Source: Anaeromicrobium sediminis
GTDB lineage: Bacteria; Bacillota; Clostridia; Peptostreptococcales; Thermotaleaceae
Direction: 5' to 3'
NCBI RefSeq assembly: GCF_002270055.1
Contig: NZ_NIBG01000011.1
Span: forward strand, 82,907 to 146,906
Length of the DNA: 64,000 nucleotides
The translations under genes and the position numbers were made by a program. Within the stretch, counting starts at the first letter, position 1, and each line of letters starts with the position of its first letter. Of this stretch, positions 30,830 to 38,876 are shown in pieces. Below the pieces are notes generated by a model, which saw only the letters and a program-made list of their open reading frames with translations, searched no databases and had not been told where the DNA came from.

Positions 30830-30838
30830 TGATATAAT
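30830..30838 (+). promoter_or_regulatory. Extended -10 promoter of the stp-prkC operon leader
   Basis: TG-A-TATAAT at 30830-30838, 10 bp after the rsmB stop codon. It places a start site near 30845, just before the long-stem leader. No -35 element at consensus spacing is apparent. Confidence 0.55.
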
Positions 30839-30860
30839 AAATTTGCAATATTAAACTCAG

Positions 30861-31011
30861 ATTATTCATGGAAAATTTGAAAGGGTGCAAGTAGTTTTGA
30901 TTATAATGCTTTCATCAAGGTCGAAGGGATACCCGTACGGTACGTTGAAAATTTGATGGGTGTCTTAGAAGCAAAAGGACGCAGCAGAGTTTTGAATTTT
31001 CTATGAATAAT
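30861..31011 (+). ncRNA. Structured leader RNA of the stp-prkC operon, unassigned class
   Basis: Positions 30861-30877 pair with 30995-31011 in a continuous 17-bp stem (one G-T pair), extendable to about 22 bp. Inside it CATCAA (30913-30918) can pair with TTGATG (30953-30958) or its ATCAA part with TTGAT (30897-30901), so two folds compete. There are also GGG-ATA-CCC and CGTA-CGG-TACG hairpins that overlap by one base, and GTGTC (30960-30964) with GACGC (30978-30982). It follows a promoter and lies 40 bp before the stp ribosome binding site, with no T run after it. It looks like a riboswitch or cis-regulatory RNA but matches none of the consensus sequences I know. Confidence 0.65.
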
Positions 31012-31051
31012 ATGGGTTAAACATATTTAGTTATACATGTGAGGTGAGCAA

Positions 31052-31774
31052 ATGAGATTAGGAGCTTGTACTCATAAGGGTAAGGTAAGGGACTTAAATG
31101 AGGACGCTTTTTATGTAACTGAAAATGATATACAGCTCTTTGCTGTGGCGGATGGTATGGGTGGCCATAATGCAGGAGAAGTGGCAAGTGAAACAGCTAT
31201 ACATACTATAGCTGAATATATTAATAAAAATAAAGAGATGATTAATTCTAAGGACAGTATATTAGCTTTATTAAAGGAAGCTGTACAAAAGGCTAATGAA
31301 CATGTTTATCATAAAGCTGAAAAGAATACAGGATATAAGGGAATGGGCACTACTTTGACTGTTGCACTTTTATTAACTAAGATTTATTTAGCCCATGTAG
31401 GAGATAGTAGGGCATATCTTATAGAAGAGGAAAAAATTAGTCAAATAACAGATGATCACTCTCTAGTGGCTGAGTTGTTAAAAAATGGAACTATTACAGA
31501 GGATGAAGCTAAAGTTCATCCCCAAAGAAATATGATAACTCGTGCTATAGGAACGGATAAAAAGGTGAAAATTGACCTTTATTCTAGTCCTGTTAAAAAG
31601 GGAGACATATTAGTTCTATGTACAGATGGTCTATCAAATTTAATGGAGGATTGGGAGATTAGGGACAAGTTTTTAAAGAGTCCTTCAATTGATCTTGCGT
31701 GCAATGAATTAGTCCAGTTGGCCAATGATAGAGGTGGCGTAGATAATATAACCGTAATAGCTGTACAGATATAG
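31052..31774 (+). CDS. stp: PP2C-type serine/threonine phosphatase Stp (PrpC)
   Basis: Metal-dependent protein phosphatase, 240 aa, that reverses PrkC phosphorylation. The metal-binding aspartates lie in KVRDLNEDAF, VADGMGGHNAGEVAS, LCTDGLSNLM and RGGVDNITVI; the GDSRAYL motif is present. The start is ATG with GAGGTGAG upstream. It is 18 bp upstream of the kinase gene, the standard opposing pair. Expression may be controlled by the structured leader. Confidence 0.96.
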   Translation: MRLGACTHKGKVRDLNEDAFYVTENDIQLFAVADGMGGHNAGEVASETAIHTIAEYINKNKEMINSKDSILALLKEAVQKANEHVYHKAEKNTGYKGMGTTLTVALLLTKIYLAHVGDSRAYLIEEEKISQITDDHSLVAELLKNGTITEDEAKVHPQRNMITRAIGTDKKVKIDLYSSPVKKGDILVLCTDGLSNLMEDWEIRDKFLKSPSIDLACNELVQLANDRGGVDNITVIAVQI

Positions 31775-31792
31775 TAAAAGAGAGGTGAAAAA

Positions 31793-33712
31793 ATGATAGG
31801 AAAAGTTTTAGGAGATAGATATGAATTAATAGAAAGAATAGGTGGAGGTGGAATGGCTTTAGTGTATAAGGCCAAATGTAACCTTTTAAATAGATATGTT
31901 GCTGTAAAAATACTAAGACCAGAGTTTGAAAGTGATGAGGAATTTATCAAATCTTTTAGACAAGAGTCTCAATCAGCTGCTAGTTTGTCCCATCATAATA
32001 TTGTAAATATATATGATGTGGGGAAAGAAAATGATACGGATTATATAGTTATGGAATATGTGGAGAATAAGACTTTAAAGCAAATTATTAAAGAAGAAGG
32101 TCCATTGAATTCTAATAGAGTAATCAAGATAGGTAAACAAATAGCCCTAGCTCTTGAACATGCCCATAGTAACCATATTATTCATAGGGACATTAAACCC
32201 CATAATATTTTAGTAACTTCAAATGATACGGCAAAGGTAACAGATTTTGGAATAGCTAGAGCTGTAACTTCATCTACAATAACCAATGCGGGAAATGTTA
32301 TAGGATCAGTTCATTATTTCTCTCCAGAACAAGCTAGAGGAGGGTACATTTCAGAAAAATCAGACATTTACTCTTTGGGAATAGTCCTTTATGAAATGGC
32401 CACGGGCACATTGCCTTTTGAAGGGGAGAAACCTCTTAGTGTAGCATTGAAACACATAAATGAAGAGGTGCAAGATCCAAGAAAAGTAAATAAAAGTATT
32501 CCAAAAGCTTTAGCTGATATAATATTGAAAGCAACACAAAGGGAACAAAGCAAAAGATATGAAAATGCCATGGAATTATATAAGGATTTAGATATAGCAC
32601 TACAAAAGCCAATGGGAAACTTTGTGGACTTATTAGATAAGGGAGATTCCCCTACAGTGGTGATTCCTGCCATAGATGAAGAGCAGATCATAAGTAAGAG
32701 TAAAAAAAATAAAAAAGAAAATAATCGAGTGATAATTTGGTCAGCCATATTATTAGCTTTTGTAAGTGCTCTAATGGTAACAGTAGGGGGTATATATCTT
32801 AAGGATATATTATTTGTAAAAGAAGTAAATGTACCTGGTGTAGTAGGATTAAGTGAAGATGATGCTAAGAAAGAATTATTAAAACTGGGTCTAAAGGCAG
32901 AGGCAGCCACTACCAGATTTAGCAATGAATATGAAAAGGGATATGTAATAGAACAAGACCCTAAGGAAGGAATTAAGAGAAAAGAAGGATATCCAGTAAA
33001 TTTAATACTCAGTAAGGGAAAAGAATTAGTAGAAGCTCCAAACTTAATAAACAAAAACATTGAGAGTATTGATATAACCTTGGAAAATGCAAAATTAAAA
33101 GAAGGTAAGGTTAAATATGAATATAGTTCTATGCCTGTAGGAATAATTGTTGATCAAGAGCCTAGGGGTGGACAAATGGTTGAAATTGATTCCCAGATTA
33201 ATTTGGTAGTAAGTCAAGGAATTCAAACAAAGACCATATTAATGCCTACGTTGGTAGGAAAGCCCCTTAAGGAAGTTAAAAAGACCATAGAAGCATCTGG
33301 TCTTATACTTGGTAAGGTTGAATACAAGGAAAGTGAAGAAGAAAAGGACATAGTTATTTGGCAAAATCTTAAAGGTGGCACGGAAGTAGAAGAAAATCAA
33401 GTTGTTAACTTAAGTGTTAGTGAAGGTAGCTCTATAAGACAACCTTCCGAAGAAGATGAGTTTCAGATGAAGTCAATTTCATTTAGATTGTATTATGACC
33501 AAGCTAATAATGAAAATTTCAGATTGAAAATAGTTAAAATCCAAAATGGTATACCAATTGTTGTTCATGATAAAATGCATAATAAATCTATGAGCGGTAA
33601 AGAAAAAATTGCCATTGAAGGAAGAGGAAAAGCCTCCATAGATATATATTTTGACGATGTTCTAATAGCAGATAAGCAAATAGATTTTGAAACGGGGAAT
33701 ATAGATGATTAA
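31793..33712 (+). CDS. prkC: Membrane Ser/Thr protein kinase with PASTA repeats (PrkC)
   Basis: Hanks-type kinase, 639 aa, that senses muropeptides or lipid II and controls envelope and spore germination functions. The kinase domain spans residues 10-270 (GGGGMALVY loop, K39, HRDIKPHN with D133, DFG at 151). One transmembrane segment lies at 313-335. Three extracellular PASTA domains cover about 345-408, 413-476 and 481-545, followed by a further C-terminal domain of about 90 residues without a PASTA pattern. The start is ATG with GAGGTG upstream. It overlaps rsgA by 8 bp. Confidence 0.96.
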   Translation: MIGKVLGDRYELIERIGGGGMALVYKAKCNLLNRYVAVKILRPEFESDEEFIKSFRQESQSAASLSHHNIVNIYDVGKENDTDYIVMEYVENKTLKQIIKEEGPLNSNRVIKIGKQIALALEHAHSNHIIHRDIKPHNILVTSNDTAKVTDFGIARAVTSSTITNAGNVIGSVHYFSPEQARGGYISEKSDIYSLGIVLYEMATGTLPFEGEKPLSVALKHINEEVQDPRKVNKSIPKALADIILKATQREQSKRYENAMELYKDLDIALQKPMGNFVDLLDKGDSPTVVIPAIDEEQIISKSKKNKKENNRVIIWSAILLAFVSALMVTVGGIYLKDILFVKEVNVPGVVGLSEDDAKKELLKLGLKAEAATTRFSNEYEKGYVIEQDPKEGIKRKEGYPVNLILSKGKELVEAPNLINKNIESIDITLENAKLKEGKVKYEYSSMPVGIIVDQEPRGGQMVEIDSQINLVVSQGIQTKTILMPTLVGKPLKEVKKTIEASGLILGKVEYKESEEEKDIVIWQNLKGGTEVEENQVVNLSVSEGSSIRQPSEEDEFQMKSISFRLYYDQANNENFRLKIVKIQNGIPIVVHDKMHNKSMSGKEKIAIEGRGKASIDIYFDDVLIADKQIDFETGNIDD

Positions 33713-34577
33713 AGGTATTATTACAAAGGGGATAGGCGGATTTTACTATATACAGGATAGAAATGGCAAAATGTATGAATGCAGGGCTAGGGGGAAGTTT
33801 AGAAAAGAGAAGATAATACCATTAGTAGGAGATAAGGTAGGCATATCCATATCTCATGACGATAAAGGTATGATTGAGGAAATAGAAAATAGAGAGACTA
33901 AATTAATAAGGCCCCCTGTAGCAAATGTGGATCAAGCTGTTATAGTATTTGCCGTAAAAAGACCTAATCCTAATATCTTGCTATTAGATAGATTTTTAGT
34001 GATGGCAGAACGAGAAAATTTAGATATAGTAATATGCTTTAATAAAGTAGATTTAAGTGAGGGAGAATTAAATGAATTAAAAGAAATCTATAATAAAACA
34101 GGGTATAAGCTTTTGGAAACTAGTACTAAGTTAAATTCTGGTGTGGAGGAATTTAAACATATATTGAAGGATAAAATAACTGTTTTTGCAGGGCCATCTG
34201 GAGTAGGGAAATCCTCTCTTTTAAATGCAACACAACCTGATTTGCAATTAAAAACAGGAGAAATTAGTGTGAAAAATAAAAGGGGAAAACATACTACTAG
34301 ACATGTCGAATTATTGAAACTTGAATTTGGGGGATGGGTTTTAGATACACCAGGTTTTAGTTCTCTGGATTTAGATTTTGTTGAAGAATTGGATCTACAA
34401 TATTATTTTAAAGAATTCGAGCCATTAATAGGTGATTGTAAATATACAGGATGCAAACATATAAGTGAACCGGAGTGTGCTATAAAAGACGCTGTTGAAA
34501 ATGGAGAAATAAGTGAATCAAGGTACAATAATTATTTACATCTTTTAAAGGAAATACAGAAAAATAGGAGGTATTAG
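33705..34577 (+). CDS. rsgA: Small ribosomal subunit biogenesis GTPase RsgA
   Basis: Circularly permuted GTPase that releases maturation factors from the 30S subunit; 290 aa. An OB-fold (1-70) precedes the G domain (NKVD, then [12 protein letters not shown], then DTPGFSS in permuted order). A C-terminal zinc knuckle follows, with CKYTGCKH and EPEC. Its ATG lies inside the end of prkC, an overlap found in many Firmicutes. rsgA is a known substrate of PrkC-type kinases in related bacteria. Confidence 0.96.
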   Translation: MIKGIITKGIGGFYYIQDRNGKMYECRARGKFRKEKIIPLVGDKVGISISHDDKGMIEEIENRETKLIRPPVANVDQAVIVFAVKRPNPNILLLDRFLVMAERENLDIVICFNKVDLSEGELNELKEIYNKTGYKLLETSTKLNSGVEEFKHILKDKITVFAGPSGVGKSSLLNATQPDLQLKTGEISVKNKRGKHTTRHVELLKLEFGGWVLDTPGFSSLDLDFVEELDLQYYFKEFEPLIGDCKYTGCKHISEPECAIKDAVENGEISESRYNNYLHLLKEIQKNRRY

Positions 34578-34579
34578 AA

Positions 34580-35233
34580 ATGGTAAAACTTTCACCATCA
34601 ATTTTATCAGCAAATTTTGCAAATCTTAAAGAGGATATAGAGAAAGTAGAAAAAGCAGGAGTGGATATGTTACACATAGATGTGATGGATGGACAATTTG
34701 TGCCTAATATAAGTATAGGTCCAGTGGTTCTTAAAAGTGTAAGCAAGATCACGAATCTTATATTAGACGTACATCTTATGATAGACGAACCAGATAGGTA
34801 TATAAAGGAATTTGTAGACGGTGGGGCTAATATTATTACAGTACATTTAGAAGCTTGTACCCATATACATAGAACTATTCAGTTGATAAAATCCTATGGG
34901 GTAAAAGTAGGTGTATCATTAAATCCAGGAACTCCTCTTAATCATCTAGAGTATATATTAGATGATGTGGATATGGTTCTTTTAATGTCTGTTAATCCAG
35001 GTTTTGGAGGACAAAAGTTTATTCCTGCAATTAAAGATAAAATAAGAGAATTAAAGAAAATGATAGATGCTAGAGGTCTTAACATAGACATAGAAGTTGA
35101 TGGAGGAATAAAAGTAGATAATGTTAAAGAAGTGGTAGAGGCAGGGGCTAATGTGATTGTGGCAGGTTCGGCCATATTTGGAGCAGATAATGTAGAAGAG
35201 TCAGTAAGAAGTTTTAGAGAAGAAATAAAATAA
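34580..35233 (+). CDS. rpe: Ribulose-phosphate 3-epimerase
   Basis: Interconverts ribulose-5-phosphate and xylulose-5-phosphate in the pentose phosphate pathway; 217 aa TIM barrel. Signatures: [26 protein letters not shown] with metal-binding His/Asp, [17 protein letters not shown], and [10 protein letters not shown]. The start is ATG with AGGAGG inside the end of rsgA. It is in its usual place after rsgA. Confidence 0.97.
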   Translation: MVKLSPSILSANFANLKEDIEKVEKAGVDMLHIDVMDGQFVPNISIGPVVLKSVSKITNLILDVHLMIDEPDRYIKEFVDGGANIITVHLEACTHIHRTIQLIKSYGVKVGVSLNPGTPLNHLEYILDDVDMVLLMSVNPGFGGQKFIPAIKDKIRELKKMIDARGLNIDIEVDGGIKVDNVKEVVEAGANVIVAGSAIFGADNVEESVRSFREEIK

Positions 35234-35248
35234 ACGACAGGTGAAAAA

Positions 35249-35884
35249 ATGAAATTTTTAATAATTGCTAATGGAACTATTAATGATTTAAACTTTTTGA
35301 AAGAACTTATGGACGAATGTGATTTTGTAATATGTGCTGATGGCGGTGCTAAATATCTTAGTAAAATTTCTAGGGTCCCAAATGTAATTGTGGGAGATTT
35401 GGATTCTATTGATGAAAAAAGTAGAATTGAGTTTGAGAAAAATGGAGTGGAGTTTTTTAGATTTCCGCCTAAAAAAGATTTTACTGATATGGAACTAGCC
35501 ATAAGTTACGCCCTGGATAGGGGGGCTAAGGAAATGGTTATAACAGGGGGCATTGGCACCAGAATGGATCATACTATTGCTAATGTGACTTTACTATTAC
35601 CCTTAGTTAAACGAGGAATAAAAGCTAAAATGGTTAATGAAAAAAATGAAATTACAGTTGTTTTAAATAGGGAAGTTATTACCTGTGACAAGGACAAGAA
35701 CGTCTCTATAATTCCCCTTACTAGAGAAGTTGAAGGAATAACATTAAAAGGCTTTGAATACCCTTTATATAAAGAAGATATATTAATGGGGTCATCTAGA
35801 GGGGTCAGCAATAGGTTAAAAGAGTCTGAAGGGATTATAACCATAGAAAAAGGACATTTGTTACTAATAATATCAGAGGATTAA
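35249..35884 (+). CDS. thiN: Thiamine diphosphokinase
   Basis: Transfers pyrophosphate from ATP to thiamine, giving the cofactor TPP; 211 aa. Typical motifs: CADGGAKYL, PNVIVGDLDSID, FPPKKDFTDMELAI and GGIGTRMDHTIANV. The C-terminal beta domain ends GSSRGVSNRLKESEGIITIEKG. The start is ATG with CAGGTG upstream. It is the last gene of the stp operon and ends at a terminator. Confidence 0.95.
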   Translation: MKFLIIANGTINDLNFLKELMDECDFVICADGGAKYLSKISRVPNVIVGDLDSIDEKSRIEFEKNGVEFFRFPPKKDFTDMELAISYALDRGAKEMVITGGIGTRMDHTIANVTLLLPLVKRGIKAKMVNEKNEITVVLNREVITCDKDKNVSIIPLTREVEGITLKGFEYPLYKEDILMGSSRGVSNRLKESEGIITIEKGHLLLIISED

Positions 35885-35888
35885 AATG

Positions 35889-35929
35889 AAAGTGCGGCTA
35901 AGGATAAAAACTTTAGTTGCACTTTTTTT
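35889..35929 (+). terminator. Terminator after thiN
   Basis: AAAGTGC...GCACTTT stem with inner CTAAGG/CTTTAG pairing (some G-T pairs), followed by a run of T's. Confidence 0.8.
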
Positions 35930-36016
35930 ACTTGTAATTTTTAATAATTCTAAAATCTTTCACATTTATGCCATGGATTGAATAGTATAATCAATATATG
36001 CATAAAATGGGGTGAT

Positions 36017-36174
36017 ATGTTGGGAAAAGAATTCTATTAAAAAGGTTTTTAGGAGTAATACTTGCGCTGTTTGGAAGTGTATTATTAATTGAATTCGTGC
36101 CATTGGGAATTTGGTATGGAATCCTAGTATTTTTATTTATAGTATTGATACTTCTAGTTCTGAAAATTATATAA
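36017..36174 (+). CDS. Small two-helix membrane protein, needs a -1 frameshift (or is disrupted)
   Basis: Frame 36016-36174 encodes a hydrophobic peptide (RILLKRFLGVILALFGSVLL..., ending LLVLKII) very like its downstream neighbour, but it has no ATG, GTG or TTG and an in-frame TGA just upstream. ATG 36017 and TTG 36020 lie in the next frame, reach TTG GGA AAA and stop six codons after the ATG. The heptamer G GGA AAA (36022-36028) is a canonical -1 slippery sequence in exactly the right phase; slipping yields MLGKRILLKRFLG... and an intact protein of about 52 aa. The alternative is one missing A in the A4 run, by mutation or sequencing error. Confidence 0.55.
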
Positions 36175-36187
36175 GGGGGAAGTGATT

Positions 36188-36367
36188 ATGAAAAGAAAAC
36201 TATATAATTCTTTGTGGAGACAACTAGATAAAAGATTTTTAGGTGGTTTATTAATTGTTGTTGGGATAATCATATTAGCCTATATGTTTTTACCATTTAC
36301 TGCATGGGTAGCTTTTATAGGAATATTTTTAATTTTCTTAGGATACAAACTATTTTGTAAATATTAG
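36188..36367 (+). CDS. Small two-helix membrane protein, paralogue-like
   Basis: Hypothetical protein of 59 aa with a basic N-terminus (MKRKLYNSLWRQLDKR) and two hydrophobic helices (about 17-35 and 38-56). Its KRFLGGLLIVVGIIIL resembles the KRFLGVILALFGSVLL of the preceding ORF, suggesting a duplicated pair. ATG 36188 is 7 bases from the GGGGGA at 36175-36180; the GTG at 36182 is too close. No function is known. A minus-strand terminator for rpmB follows. Confidence 0.72.
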   Translation: MKRKLYNSLWRQLDKRFLGGLLIVVGIIILAYMFLPFTAWVAFIGIFLIFLGYKLFCKY

Positions 36368-36372
36368 ATAGT

Positions 36373-36400
36373 AAAAAAAGTCTACCATAAGGCAGACTTT
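36373..36400 (-). terminator. Terminator of rpmB (minus strand)
   Basis: On the minus strand: AAAGTCTGCC-TTAT-GGTAGACTTT with one G-T pair, followed by seven T's. Confidence 0.88.
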
Positions 36401-36405
36401 ATGAA

Positions 36406-36597
36406 CTATATAGCTCTTTCTACTTTGTTAGAACGAAGGCATCTTGTACACACGCTAACTCTCTTTGGTGATCCATTAACGATAGCTTTTACCTTCTTTA
36501 TGTTAGCACCCCAAACTCTTCTAGAATGACGGTTTGAGTGACTTACAGCGTTTCCGGAAATTCTTCCCTTTCCACATACATCACATACTTTTGACAT
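36406..36597 (-). CDS. rpmB: 50S ribosomal protein L28
   Basis: L28, 63 aa, of the zinc-ribbon (C+) type: CDVC near the N-terminus and CTRC near the C-terminus provide four cysteines. The core SGNAVSHSNRHSRRVWGANIKKVK is typical. The start complement is at 36595-36597 with AAGGAGGTG upstream. It is transcribed alone from the minus strand, divergent from asp23, the arrangement known in B. subtilis. Confidence 0.97.
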   Translation of the reverse strand: MSKVCDVCGKGRISGNAVSHSNRHSRRVWGANIKKVKAIVNGSPKRVSVCTRCLRSNKVERAI

Positions 36598-36646
36598 CTA
36601 TATAACACCTCCTTCAAGTGATCGTAGCTTAATAGCAAACATCATA

Positions 36647-36676
36647 ATTTTACCACACTATGCCTGGTGTATGCAA
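36647..36676 (-). promoter_or_regulatory. Promoter of rpmB (minus strand)
   Basis: Reading the minus strand: TTGCAT (complement of 36671-36676), 18-base spacer, TAAAAT (complement of 36647-36652), with TG one base before the -10. Confidence 0.55.
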
Positions 36677-36717
36677 GGTTTAAGATGAAAATATTTTAAT
36701 AAAAATATTTTAAATTG

Positions 36718-36746
36718 TTGAATAGGTTTTTTGTTTAAGATAAAAT
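36718..36746 (+). promoter_or_regulatory. Promoter of asp23-fakA
   Basis: TTGAAT at 36718-36723, 17-base spacer, TAAAAT at 36741-36746; 65 bp before the asp23 start. Confidence 0.6.
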
Positions 36747-36811
36747 AAACTATATATATATATGATTTAAACATATACTATTTATATATATACTGTAAAA
36801 GGAGGATTTTA

Positions 36812-37168
36812 ATGGGTGCTAAGTTAAAAAATGATTTAGGTAATATCCACATAGATGAAAATGTTATTTCAGAAATTATAGGAATGTCTGCTATGGAATG
36901 TTATGGTCTAGTTGGTATGGCTTCCAAATCAGCCGCTAGTGGATTAACGGAACTTTTAAGAAGAGGAAATATGAGTAAAGGAGTAAGAATAGAATCTGAT
37001 GGTGATAAGTTATCTATAGATTTATATATTGTTATTCAATTTGGTACTAGGATAGGTACTGTTGCACAAAATGTAATGGACAAGGTAAAATATAATGTAG
37101 AAACTACAACAGGACTAAAAGTAGAAAAAGTAAATATAAATGTAAAAGATGTGAGAGTACAAAAGTAA
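36812..37168 (+). CDS. Asp23/Gls24 family protein (YloU)
   Basis: Asp23/Gls24 family protein, 118 aa: NIHIDENVISEIIGMSAMECYGLVGMASKS at the N-terminus and a C-terminal VEKVNINVKDVRV. The family is membrane-associated and linked to cell envelope stress. Directly upstream of the fatty acid kinase gene, as in most Firmicutes (B. subtilis yloU-yloV). The start is ATG with AAAGGAGG at ideal distance. Confidence 0.94.
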   Translation: MGAKLKNDLGNIHIDENVISEIIGMSAMECYGLVGMASKSAASGLTELLRRGNMSKGVRIESDGDKLSIDLYIVIQFGTRIGTVAQNVMDKVKYNVETTTGLKVEKVNINVKDVRVQK

Positions 37169-37186
37169 TTTAAGGAGGTACTAATT

Positions 37187-38779
37187 TTGAAAATTAAATA
37201 TATAGACGGAAAGCAGCTAAAGAATATGGTTGTTAGGGGATGCCAAGTACTAGAAAGGAATAAAAAGTTTGTAGATGACTTAAATGTATTCCCTGTGCCT
37301 GATGGTGATACAGGAACTAATATGTCCTTAACTATGAATTCTGCAAAGGATGAAGTGGAAAGTGTAGTGAATGGAAATGTAGAGGCTGTAGCAAAAGCCC
37401 TTGCCAATGGATCCTTGATGGGAGCTAGAGGAAACTCTGGTGTAATACTATCACAAATTTTTAGAGGCTTTTCCAAGGCTTGTAAAGGTAAAGAAACCTT
37501 AGATGTGGGCGACTTTGCCAAAGCACTTCACATGGCATCGGATACGGCTTATGGTGCTGTTATGAAGCCTATAGAAGGGACTATACTTACTATAATAAGA
37601 AGTGTTAGTGAAAGGGCAATGGAAATTGGAGAAATAGAAGAAGATATATGTAGAATGTTAGAGATGGTTATAGATCACGGAGAAGAAGTTTTATCAAAAA
37701 CACCTGATATGTTGAAGGTTTTAAAAGAAGCTGGTGTAGTAGATGCAGGTGGAAAGGGACTAATATTTATTTTAAATGGTTTTTATGAAGCGCTAACTGG
37801 AAAAATCATCATAGAAGAAACTACAAAAAGAGAAAAGAAATCTAATCTAAAAATTCATGGAGATAAATCTATCCAATTTGGATATTGTACAGAGTTTATA
37901 ATAAAATCAACTAATGCTAATGTGGAAAATTTAAAAAAGAAAATAATGAACATGGGAGATTCTATGCTAGTTGTTGGAGATGAAAACCTAGTAAAGGTCC
38001 ATATACATACAAACAATCCTGGAAATGTAATTGAAGAAGGATTAAAATTAGGTCAGCTTGTGGATGTTAAAATAGATAACATGAGATACCAGCATGAAAA
38101 TAGGTTGGAAAAAAAGGACTTAAAAAAGTATGGAATAGTAGCTGTTGCCATGGGTGAGGGGATAGAAAATATATTCAAAGATATAAATGTGGATAAGGTT
38201 ATTGCTGGTGGTCAGACTATGAATCCTAGTACTCAAGACATAAAAGAAGCTTTAGACAGTATTAATGCAGAGAATATATTTATATTACCTAATAACAGCA
38301 ATATAATTTTAGCGGCAAACCAAGCAAAGGCGTTAAGTGAGAAAAATGTAATAGTTATACCTACAAAAACAATTCCCCAAGGAATAGGGGCAGTAGTGGC
38401 ATATAATCCAGAAAATGAAGTGGATGTAAATGAAAAAAATATGAATTTAGCCATGAAAGATATTAAAACGGGACAAATAACTTACTCTGTCAGAGAGACT
38501 ACCTTTAAAGATATAGACATTAAAAAGGGAGATATATTAGGAATATCTGATGGTGAAATTGTAACAGTTGGAAGTGAAATTGAAAATGAATCCCATAAAC
38601 TGTTGAAAAATATAGTTGATGAAGATAGTGAAATAATAACATTATTTTATGGTTCTGATATAGAAAAAGAAAGAGCGGACAAGTTAGCAGAAGAAATAGA
38701 AGAGGAATTTGAGGATTGTGATGTGGAAGTGTATTATGGTGGGCAACCTCTGTACTATTATATATTTTCCGTAGAGTAG
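37187..38779 (+). CDS. fakA: Fatty acid kinase catalytic subunit FakA (DhaL/DAK2 domain, YloV)
   Basis: DAK2-domain protein, 530 aa. FakA phosphorylates exogenous fatty acids carried by FakB (DegV) proteins to give acyl-phosphates. The N-terminal DhaL domain has the Mg-ATP motif PDGDTGTNMSLT (residues 38-49) and GARGNSGVILSQIF. A middle domain and a C-terminal region (GDILGISDGEIV, ITLFYGSDI) complete it. The start is TTG at 37187 with AAGGAGG upstream. No fakB is nearby. Acyl-phosphate could enter the PlsX route encoded at 49 kb. Confidence 0.93.
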   Translation: MKIKYIDGKQLKNMVVRGCQVLERNKKFVDDLNVFPVPDGDTGTNMSLTMNSAKDEVESVVNGNVEAVAKALANGSLMGARGNSGVILSQIFRGFSKACKGKETLDVGDFAKALHMASDTAYGAVMKPIEGTILTIIRSVSERAMEIGEIEEDICRMLEMVIDHGEEVLSKTPDMLKVLKEAGVVDAGGKGLIFILNGFYEALTGKIIIEETTKREKKSNLKIHGDKSIQFGYCTEFIIKSTNANVENLKKKIMNMGDSMLVVGDENLVKVHIHTNNPGNVIEEGLKLGQLVDVKIDNMRYQHENRLEKKDLKKYGIVAVAMGEGIENIFKDINVDKVIAGGQTMNPSTQDIKEALDSINAENIFILPNNSNIILAANQAKALSEKNVIVIPTKTIPQGIGAVVAYNPENEVDVNEKNMNLAMKDIKTGQITYSVRETTFKDIDIKKGDILGISDGEIVTVGSEIENESHKLLKNIVDEDSEIITLFYGSDIEKERADKLAEEIEEEFEDCDVEVYYGGQPLYYYIFSVE

Positions 38780-38811
38780 GAAATGAGCTTATGCATCATT
38801 TCCTTTTATTT
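38778..38811 (+). terminator. Terminator between fakA and recG
   Basis: AGGAAATGA / TCATTTCCT stem with nine-base loop and a following TTTATTTT, beginning at the fakA stop codon. Confidence 0.8.
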
Positions 38812-38822
38812 TAATAAAGTTA

Positions 38823-38851
38823 TTGAATTAAAAGAATTTAACCTATATAAT
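38823..38851 (+). promoter_or_regulatory. Promoter of recG
   Basis: TTGAAT at 38823-38828, 17-base spacer, TATAAT at 38846-38851; 25 bp before the recG start. Confidence 0.68.
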
Positions 38852-38876
38852 AACTAAAGATTGGAGGGGATAAAGG

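Noticed and set aside
30861..31011. Known riboswitch, SRP RNA, 6S RNA or tmRNA
   Set aside because: The conserved cores of these RNAs as I know them (for example the c-di-GMP, lysine and TPP consensus, or the SRP tetraloop domain) are not present. It is reported as unassigned instead.
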